NCBI RefSeq assembly: GCF_004801405.1
Contig: NZ_SSOB01000001.1
Coordinates: forward strand, 62,001 to 126,000
Length of the DNA: 64,000 bases
From: Cohnella fermenti
Lineage (GTDB): Bacteria > Bacillota > Bacilli > Paenibacillales > Paenibacillaceae
Direction of reading: 5' to 3'
The position numbers were made by a program, and so were the translations under genes. Each line of letters begins with the position of its first letter. Within the stretch, counting starts at the first letter, position 1. The notes below the pieces were generated by a model, which ran no database searches, was not told where the DNA came from, and was given only the letters and a program-made list of their open reading frames with translations. Below, piece after piece: positions 57,367 to 64,000 of this stretch.

Positions 57367-60300
57367 ATGAAGCAAACGTTCGACAAAGCCATTGCGGTTC
57401 TGTTAATGGCCATGATTGTATTTTCCCTTCTGCCGCAAGGCGTCGCGCTCGCGGATGGAACAGGAGGGAGAGCAACCTATTATGTGTCCAACGATGGCGA
57501 CGACGCGAATTCGGGAGGCGCGGGCTCGCCGTTCCAATCGTTATCCAGAGGCGTCGCGCAGTTGCAGCCCGGCGACACGCTGGTTATTCAAGCCGGGGAG
57601 TACTCGGAAGCACTCGTTGTCGATGGCTTGTCCGGTACGGCGCAAGCTCCGATTACGATTCGCGGGGAGGATGGGGCGAACATCACGGCAAGCGCTTATG
57701 TGAACGCGCCATTCTGGAAGAACTTTACGCTAAGCGTGACGAACAGCGAATACGTGAATATCGTCAATCTGAACCTGACCTTCGGAGGGACGCCGACTAC
57801 AGGCGATAGCTACACGGTAGGGATCAGCAACGCGAAGCATGTAAGTCTTCAGAACAATTATTTAAATGCCGGGAGCCCGGCTTATGCGGTATTCTACCTG
57901 AATACCAATAATGAGAATCTTGTTCTCGACGGCAACTATATTGAAGGTTCGGACAACGCCTTCTATGGCTACGGAATCAACAATACGACCGTTACGAACA
58001 ATATTTTCACAGAATGGTGGGCGTTCCACTTTGAATCAAGCACCTCGACGAACAATGTGATTAGCAATAACGTATTCGCGGGTACGGGAGAACACTTCTA
58101 CGGCGGAGCTTATGCGAACAGCACGATCACGAACAATATTTTCCTGGGGAATCCTACCCTGACGCAAGACTCCGGCAATACGATCAGCCATAACAGCGTC
58201 ATAAGCGAGAGCTATAAAACCTCCGCTGAGGATGTGGTGGCTTCGGCAACGGAGTTGTTCGTCTCGGCCTCCGATTATCATCTGAAGGATGGAAGTCCGG
58301 CGATCGATGCGGGAACCTCAACGGGCATGCCGCAATATGACCGGGAGGGAAGCGTTCGTTACGGAACACCGGATATCGGCGCTTATACGTATGGCAAGGT
58401 GTATTATCTGGATGGCAGTGCCGCTCCCGGAGGGGACGGGCTGAGCGAGTCTACCGCATTCAGTCTGTTGACGGAAGCGAATACGGCGCTTGAGCCGGGG
58501 GCCACCCTCCTTATCAGGCCGGGAACCTATTCCGGCAATCTCTCGATCTCGGGTACAGGCACCTCGGATACGAAGCCGATTGCGATTCGCAAGATGGGCC
58601 AAGGTACGGTTCAAATCAATGGAGGCTCCAGCCCTGCGCTCTCTCTGGTCGACATCGCGAATGTCACCGTCGACGGCTTGTATCTAATGAGCTCCGGCAA
58701 TTCCGCGTTATTGGCGGACGGACTGATCAACGGCGACATTACGAATTCGACGTTTACGACGGCGGTTCACGGTATCGAAATTACGGGCGGCACAAGCGGC
58801 TCCAAGATTCATAGCAACACCTTCAAGCAGGTCGATCAGAAGGGGATTCTGCTGAAGGACTCGGCAGGCAATCAGATCTATAACAACATCTTCGACAACT
58901 ACAAGAATATCCTCAACGAAGGCGGCAGCTTCACGAATACGTTAATTATGAACAACGTCTTTATCTCCCATTACGGCGACGGCTCCAATATCATTCTGAA
59001 GGGAACCGATACCGGCAATACAATCGCGAATAATATTTTCCAAGCGGAAGGCGCTCTAGCCATCCAAGCTCCGGTTGCCTTCTACGAAGCGACAGCCGAC
59101 AATATGGTTGACTACAACCTGTATGACAGCACCAGCTATGGTTTGTCGGGAGGAACGCCCGCGAACGAGATTAACAGCGTATACGGAAATCCGCTGTTCG
59201 CAAGCGCGGCCGATTATCACCTGCAGTCGGGCAGCGCCGCCATTAACAGAGGGACGAACGCAAACGCACCGGCGTTCGATAGAGACGGCAACGTCCGCTT
59301 CGGGACAACGGATATCGGCGCTTATGAGTATGCGGGCGACTCCTCGGCTTTCTATGTTGTCTCCCAGTCTCCGCAGGGAAGCGGGAACAGCGTTCAATCC
59401 AAGATTGACATTGTGCTATCCGAGCCGGCAACGAACGATAATGGGAATATTGCGAATAATCTGACCATAACGACGACAGTGGACGGCAATCAGGTATTGG
59501 TGCCCGGCGGCATTAGCGCGACGGCCGAAGGCGCAGGAATCAAGATCACGTTCACGCCCGCGAGCGCATTGAATTATGATGCGACGTACACTGTTCAGGT
59601 GAAGAAGGACTTGATGAGCACGAACGGCAATTATCTTCCGGCCGACGTCGTATGGAGCTTCAGCACGGAAGCTTTCATTATGAGTGAGTACTATATTTCT
59701 CCGAACGGCAGCGACGCCAACTTGGGGACAATCGACAGTCCGAAGAGGACCGTATCGTCCGGGCTGATCGCCAAGCTGAAGGCCGGAGATACGGTGTACT
59801 TCCGGGAGGGTACTTATAACGGAGTCATTGTGCTCCAGTCGTACTCCGGTACGGCGGACAAGCCGATCACATTCAGAAGCTATCCAAATGAGAAGGCCGT
59901 CTTGACGTCGGACCATTCGGACTATATCATCTATCTCGGTCACAGCCAGAATATCCGGATCGAAGGCTTGACGTTCGCTCCGAATGCCTCTCAGAACGGC
60001 TCCCGGGGGCCCGCGATTCGAATCGACAATCATACAGCAGGTGGGCAGCAGAGTGCAGGCCTCGTCGTTACCGGCAATCGCTTCGTTAATTGCGGAACGG
60101 CCATCGCGACGAGAGATCTGGTGAATGTCGGTTATGGAGACTTTGAATTCTCGAACAATGTCATTCTATCGAACGACAGTTGGGGGTTGTATTTCCAAGA
60201 GGTTAGAGTCAAGGAAGGCAGCTATGGGAAAATATTCGACAATGTGATCTACGGTGCTTCCCGCAGTCTTAATCTATGGGGGAAGAGCTCCAACCTGCTG

Positions 60301-63300
60301 TTCTACAACAATACGTTCGCCGATACGTACGATGCGGTAGGCGGGAGCGGCCGGTTCGATGTGTATCCGGTACAGGGGACATACGACGCCGCCGCAAATC
60401 CTATCAATATCTCGACGAATCTGGTGTTCAAGAACAACATCTTCACCAAGCCGATCCGCACGCAGCTTGAAGGCGGCAAATCCATTATTGACGCTTCACA
60501 GAACGTTGTGTTCGACAATAACGTTTACTCGATTAATGGCACTCAGCGCGTCACCTACAATTACGGCGGCGAAGGCCCGACTCTAACGCTGTCGGAATTG
60601 CAAAGCGGCACAAGCTGGGCCAATCAAGGGCGGCCATTGGAGACGAACGGCATATCCGGTGAAGTCACCTTCGTCGATACGGCGAGCGACGCCCGGATTA
60701 TCTTCGGCACGAATCCTGCAATCGGTGCGGCTGATTCGACAATCATTCCCGGCGTTACCGCACCGGCAACGGATATTAACGGAAATTTGCGTACCCGGAA
60801 CGAAGCGGGGGCCTTTGCTTTCGATCAGACCTTCGCGTTTGTAGGCGCTAATGACGGAGTGGCGGACGGCTCACCGCTGAGGCCATATCCTTCGATTGGC
60901 GCCGCGATAGATGCGGGAGCCAAGAGCATTCAAGTTATGGCGGGAAGCTACGAGGACGACGAGACCATTAATATGGCGACTTCGACCGGCGAAGGCGATG
61001 TCAAGATCGAGTCTTACAACGGTGAAGTCATTCTTAGAGGGGCTGTGCAAATCAATGGAACGGCGGGCAAGTCCGTTACTCTGCAAGGCTTGACTTTGAT
61101 CGGCGATTTGACGTTAGCCGGCTCGAATATCAGACTGGACAGCAATCATATCCAGGGCTCCGTCACCTTGAATCAAGCCAATGGCGCAGAGGTTGTCAAC
61201 AATATCTTCGCGCCTGCAGCCTCGGTTGCCATCGGGATCTCCAATACGGACGACAGTTCCATCGCCAATAACGTCATTACGGGGAGAACGACGGCTATTC
61301 AACTGTCGTCCGGCTCGCAGGACAACAAGATTTACAACAATACTCTGTACGGCAACACCAAGGACGTTGCGGTGAGCGGCAATTCCGCGAACAACGCGTT
61401 TAGGAACAACATTTTCTCCACGAAGATTGACAGCTATTCCGATAACGAGTTCGATTACAACCTGTACAATGCGGATACGATCGGGCAAGCCGATTTGAAC
61501 GCTGTATCAGAGGCCCATGCCGTCAAGGCATCCGCCCAATTCATCAATGCCAAGGCGAACGATTTCCGGATTTACAAGCAAAGTCCTGCCATGGGCTCCG
61601 GCATCATGGATTCGAACACGCCTTCTAAGGACATCAACGGGAATGTGAGAAACACTCCTGTCGATATCGGGGCTTATGCGGTCGCTGCGATACAAGTGAC
61701 GTATTATGTCGATGGCTTGATGGGCGACGATGCGAATTCAGGTACGCAAGATGCGCCGTTCGCAACGATTGCTGCTGCGCTGAACGCATTGCGGAATGGC
61801 GAGACGGTCATCGTCAATGCGGGTACCTACAATGAAGACATTACACTAATCAACCGCTCGGGACAGAATGCCGGCGAGTATGTTATCCAAGCGAACGGCA
61901 AGGTTGTGCTGAATGGCGTTATCGCGCTGAACAATGCGACCGGAGTGACGATTGAAGGCTTCACCGTTAATGCGGGAAGCGATGCTGATGCCGTTACGTT
62001 AAGCGCTTCTCCGAGAACGTCGTTGAATCAGCTTACAATCACTGGTGCCAAGAGCGGGATTCATTCGGTGAACAGCTCGGAGCTCTTCATCAACAAGGCA
62101 AGCATTCAGCAAGTAGATAAGGGGATAATTCTCGAAGGCACGGGCGCTTCGACGGCTTCGATAACGCAATCGGCTGTCGATCGGGCGAGCGTAAGAGCAA
62201 TCGAAGCGGGCACTTCCGTCTCCCTGACAATGAATACGAGTGTAATCACCCGCTCGGCAGAGGGCGTGTCGGGGACGAATGCAGACGGGCTGTTTCTGTT
62301 CAACAACACGTTCTATGACAACACCGGGTACAGTATCTCTGCTGATGCGGCAACCGAACTCCGGCTTGCGAATAATATTTACTCCAGAAGCGGGAGCTGG
62401 CAAGGTTCGTACCTTCTCATCGGACAAGCCGGGCAGCTTGCTTCCGATTACAACTTATACGACGCTGGGGAGAACGAGAAGATCGTCAAGCTGAACGGCA
62501 ACGATCTGACGCTTGCGGAATTCGCGGCCAACAGCGTAGAACAGCATGGTCAAATTGGAGATCCGGATTTCCAAGACGCGGTTAACGGAAATTATAAGCT
62601 GGCCAAGGGAAGCGCAGCGGCAAGAAACGGAGCGAAGGTGGTTGGCGGCCAAACGGCCCCCGATGTCGATTTGGAGGGGACGGCGTATAGCGAGCTTGGG
62701 CAGGACATCGGCGCGTACTATTCGCCCTACAGCATGAAGACCCTGCACTTGGCAGGCGACAACGTCGGTTCGCTGACCGGCGACGGTTCGGCGGAGCATC
62801 CGTTCCGAACGTTCGCCCAAGCGATCGACGCAGCGGATTCCGGAGACACGATTATCGTCCATAAAGGAATTTATTCCGGACGCTATGATATTGTCGACAA
62901 GCACGGGGTCGCCGACGCTCCGATCGTCATCAAGGCCAGCGCGGATCCGAACGATCCGCTGGATATGGCGAACGCATCGCTGCCGGGACCGATCTTCACA
63001 AGCAAGACGAACTATCAGGATCGTGACGAAGAAGCGTCGGCCGAAGTGATGACACAGATTGCGAACAGCTCTTACCTGACGATCGAAGGACTCGATATTA
63101 CCGGATTCCGCGGCGCAGGGATTTGGACGATGAACAGCGATCATCTGACGTTGAGAAACCTGAATATCTGGGATATCGATACGCCGCAGGACATTACGTC
63201 CGGGGTGCAGGGCTTGCTGGTCAACTATACGACGAACTCATTATTCCAGGATATCCGAATCTGGGATATCGGTCAGACTCGCAAGAGCCAAGCAGACCAT

Positions 63301-64000
63301 GGCGCGTATATTGGCCACAGTTCGGATCTCGTCTTCGACCGAATGAAGGTGTCGGATTCGCCTGGGGGAGGCATGCAGTTCTATTCTGGAGATAACTACG
63401 AGATTCAAGCTACAGATGTCGTTATCAAGAACAGCGTATTCTCCGAATCCAAGTATGGCTTGATTCTAGTCGGGATTCAGGGGTTCACGATTACGAACAA
63501 CACGTTCTACAATAGCTGGTCCAACGATTTGTATTTAGATTGGAACGTACGCGACAATCTGTTCCAGAACAATATCTTCTATAACGACCGTACGGAGGAG
63601 TACGATTCGGTCGATGGCCAGGTGAAGCCGGTTATCGTCGGATACCAGTACAATGTCGTTCGAACGAATCCCGACCAATCGACAACCGACATGGTTGTGA
63701 ACAATACGTTCCGAAATAACATGTACGACTATAAGACGTTCTCCGCGAGCGCGCAATTCCGCTTCGACGTCAAGCCGATTGCCGAATTTATGTTAGCCGA
63801 GAATGCGGCGGCAACGAACAACCGTTATAGCAAGATGTTCGCAGGAGAGGCAAGCTTCAAAGGCTCGCTCGTCGGTTCGGCGGATGACTATGAGGAGGCC
63901 GAGCGAATCTTCGATGGCATTCTGGACCTGAACGACGGCAGCGAAGCGATTGATCAAGGCGTGCTCGAATTCGCGCCGATCTCGGATATTCTCGGACGCA
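57367..64000 (+). CDS. Giant secreted multi-module parallel beta-helix protein (3' end beyond window)
   Basis: From ATG 57367 (AGGAGG 8 bp upstream) the frame stays open for at least 2211 codons to the window edge. A signal peptide (about 1-31) is followed by six pectate-lyase/DUF1565-like right-handed beta-helix modules, opening near 57478, 58393, 59686, 60835, 61693 and 62740. Each begins with a pattern like YYVxxxGxDxNxGTxxxPF and GDTVxVxxGTY, and most close with SPAIDxG...DIGAY. Coils are rich in TNNxF and NNxI strands. A Big_5/SbsA-like Ig domain lies near 59350-59670. It should be an extracellular polysaccharide-binding or -degrading protein; no catalytic residues can be assigned by eye. 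Cell-wall anchoring, if any, is outside the window. Confidence 0.88.
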   Translation, partial: MKQTFDKAIAVLLMAMIVFSLLPQGVALADGTGGRATYYVSNDGDDANSGGAGSPFQSLSRGVAQLQPGDTLVIQAGEYSEALVVDGLSGTAQAPITIRGEDGANITASAYVNAPFWKNFTLSVTNSEYVNIVNLNLTFGGTPTTGDSYTVGISNAKHVSLQNNYLNAGSPAYAVFYLNTNNENLVLDGNYIEGSDNAFYGYGINNTTVTNNIFTEWWAFHFESSTSTNNVISNNVFAGTGEHFYGGAYANSTITNNIFLGNPTLTQDSGNTISHNSVISESYKTSAEDVVASATELFVSASDYHLKDGSPAIDAGTSTGMPQYDREGSVRYGTPDIGAYTYGKVYYLDGSAAPGGDGLSESTAFSLLTEANTALEPGATLLIRPGTYSGNLSISGTGTSDTKPIAIRKMGQGTVQINGGSSPALSLVDIANVTVDGLYLMSSGNSALLADGLINGDITNSTFTTAVHGIEITGGTSGSKIHSNTFKQVDQKGILLKDSAGNQIYNNIFDNYKNILNEGGSFTNTLIMNNVFISHYGDGSNIILKGTDTGNTIANNIFQAEGALAIQAPVAFYEATADNMVDYNLYDSTSYGLSGGTPANEINSVYGNPLFASAADYHLQSGSAAINRGTNANAPAFDRDGNVRFGTTDIGAYEYAGDSSAFYVVSQSPQGSGNSVQSKIDIVLSEPATNDNGNIANNLTITTTVDGNQVLVPGGISATAEGAGIKITFTPASALNYDATYTVQVKKDLMSTNGNYLPADVVWSFSTEAFIMSEYYISPNGSDANLGTIDSPKRTVSSGLIAKLKAGDTVYFREGTYNGVIVLQSYSGTADKPITFRSYPNEKAVLTSDHSDYIIYLGHSQNIRIEGLTFAPNASQNGSRGPAIRIDNHTAGGQQSAGLVVTGNRFVNCGTAIATRDLVNVGYGDFEFSNNVILSNDSWGLYFQEVRVKEGSYGKIFDNVIYGASRSLNLWGKSSNLLFYNNTFADTYDAVGGSGRFDVYPVQGTYDAAANPINISTNLVFKNNIFTKPIRTQLEGGKSIIDASQNVVFDNNVYSINGTQRVTYNYGGEGPTLTLSELQSGTSWANQGRPLETNGISGEVTFVDTASDARIIFGTNPAIGAADSTIIPGVTAPATDINGNLRTRNEAGAFAFDQTFAFVGANDGVADGSPLRPYPSIGAAIDAGAKSIQVMAGSYEDDETINMATSTGEGDVKIESYNGEVILRGAVQINGTAGKSVTLQGLTLIGDLTLAGSNIRLDSNHIQGSVTLNQANGAEVVNNIFAPAASVAIGISNTDDSSIANNVITGRTTAIQLSSGSQDNKIYNNTLYGNTKDVAVSGNSANNAFRNNIFSTKIDSYSDNEFDYNLYNADTIGQADLNAVSEAHAVKASAQFINAKANDFRIYKQSPAMGSGIMDSNTPSKDINGNVRNTPVDIGAYAVAAIQVTYYVDGLMGDDANSGTQDAPFATIAAALNALRNGETVIVNAGTYNEDITLINRSGQNAGEYVIQANGKVVLNGVIALNNATGVTIEGFTVNAGSDADAVTLSASPRTSLNQLTITGAKSGIHSVNSSELFINKASIQQVDKGIILEGTGASTASITQSAVDRASVRAIEAGTSVSLTMNTSVITRSAEGVSGTNADGLFLFNNTFYDNTGYSISADAATELRLANNIYSRSGSWQGSYLLIGQAGQLASDYNLYDAGENEKIVKLNGNDLTLAEFAANSVEQHGQIGDPDFQDAVNGNYKLAKGSAAARNGAKVVGGQTAPDVDLEGTAYSELGQDIGAYYSPYSMKTLHLAGDNVGSLTGDGSAEHPFRTFAQAIDAADSGDTIIVHKGIYSGRYDIVDKHGVADAPIVIKASADPNDPLDMANASLPGPIFTSKTNYQDRDEEASAEVMTQIANSSYLTIEGLDITGFRGAGIWTMNSDHLTLRNLNIWDIDTPQDITSGVQGLLVNYTTNSLFQDIRIWDIGQTRKSQADHGAYIGHSSDLVFDRMKVSDSPGGGMQFYSGDNYEIQATDVVIKNSVFSESKYGLILVGIQGFTITNNTFYNSWSNDLYLDWNVRDNLFQNNIFYNDRTEEYDSVDGQVKPVIVGYQYNVVRTNPDQSTTDMVVNNTFRNNMYDYKTFSASAQFRFDVKPIAEFMLAENAAATNNRYSKMFAGEASFKGSLVGSADDYEEAERIFDGILDLNDGSEAIDQGVLEFAPISDILGR

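Overview
The window looks like chromosome from a Gram-positive, spore-forming soil Firmicute of the Paenibacillaceae (Paenibacillus or Cohnella type). The evidence is the moderate-to-high GC of most genes, YesM/YesN two-component pairs, Lpl-type sugar ABC transporters with lipoprotein binding proteins, a large membrane-bound AraC regulator, an SLH-domain remnant, a class B sortase with an LPXTG protein, and a huge secreted beta-helix protein. No rRNA, tRNA, CRISPR array, integrase or complete insertion sequence was seen.

Layout. 1-8251: an AT-richer four-gene defence operon made of a SNF2-type helicase (cut by the window edge), a DUF4391 protein, and type III restriction-modification Mod and Res. 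8252-13084: accessory DNA with a gene fragment, a PLD-helicase-DUF3427 protein, the 3' fossil of a class B sortase gene, and an HTH/PIN toxin-antitoxin-like pair. 13402-19674: a 1807-residue LPXTG adhesin and its class B sortase. 19761-22238: a DUF423 membrane protein, an anti-sigma/ECF sigma pair and a lineage-type small protein. 22623-24386: a sugar transporter wrecked by an internal deletion. 24431-26326: an AraC-type regulator whose reading frame runs without a stop through a Fur-boxed promoter into a siderophore-binding lipoprotein. 26413-29743: a DUF2294 protein, an orphan sporulation-type kinase and a Crp/Fnr regulator. 30610-42987: a sugar ABC transporter, its YesM/YesN-type two-component system, and a nagB-nagA-SIS-GH20-GNAT amino-sugar operon, which together read as uptake, sensing and cytoplasmic breakdown of N-acetylhexosamine oligosaccharides. 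43071-46657: a TOTE-type primase-helicase broken by a deletion, a MazE/AbrB-like protein and an unknown protein. 46798-53950: a cache-AraC regulator with an Lpl-type transporter, followed by the decayed 3' end of an FN3/SLH surface protein. 54161-57054: a DeoR regulator, a DMT transporter and a metallophosphoesterase. 57367 to the end: a secreted beta-helix protein that runs off the window.

The most unusual signal is non-coding. Five intergenic arrays (22232-22402, 28610-28780, 30106-30278, 45212-45395, 49156-49328) each hold four copies of a short palindrome, roughly ATGYG-A/T-rich loop-CRCAT, spaced almost exactly 51-52 bp apart. That is about five helical turns. I do not recognise this as a named element. 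Four of the five lie directly 3' of a gene and in its orientation, two flank the crp-like gene, and three adjoin simple-sequence tracts. Four separate scars (sortase fossil, permease/binding-protein fusion, primase-helicase frameshift, FN3/SLH remnant) suggest a deletion-prone region; assembly error has to be excluded for each.
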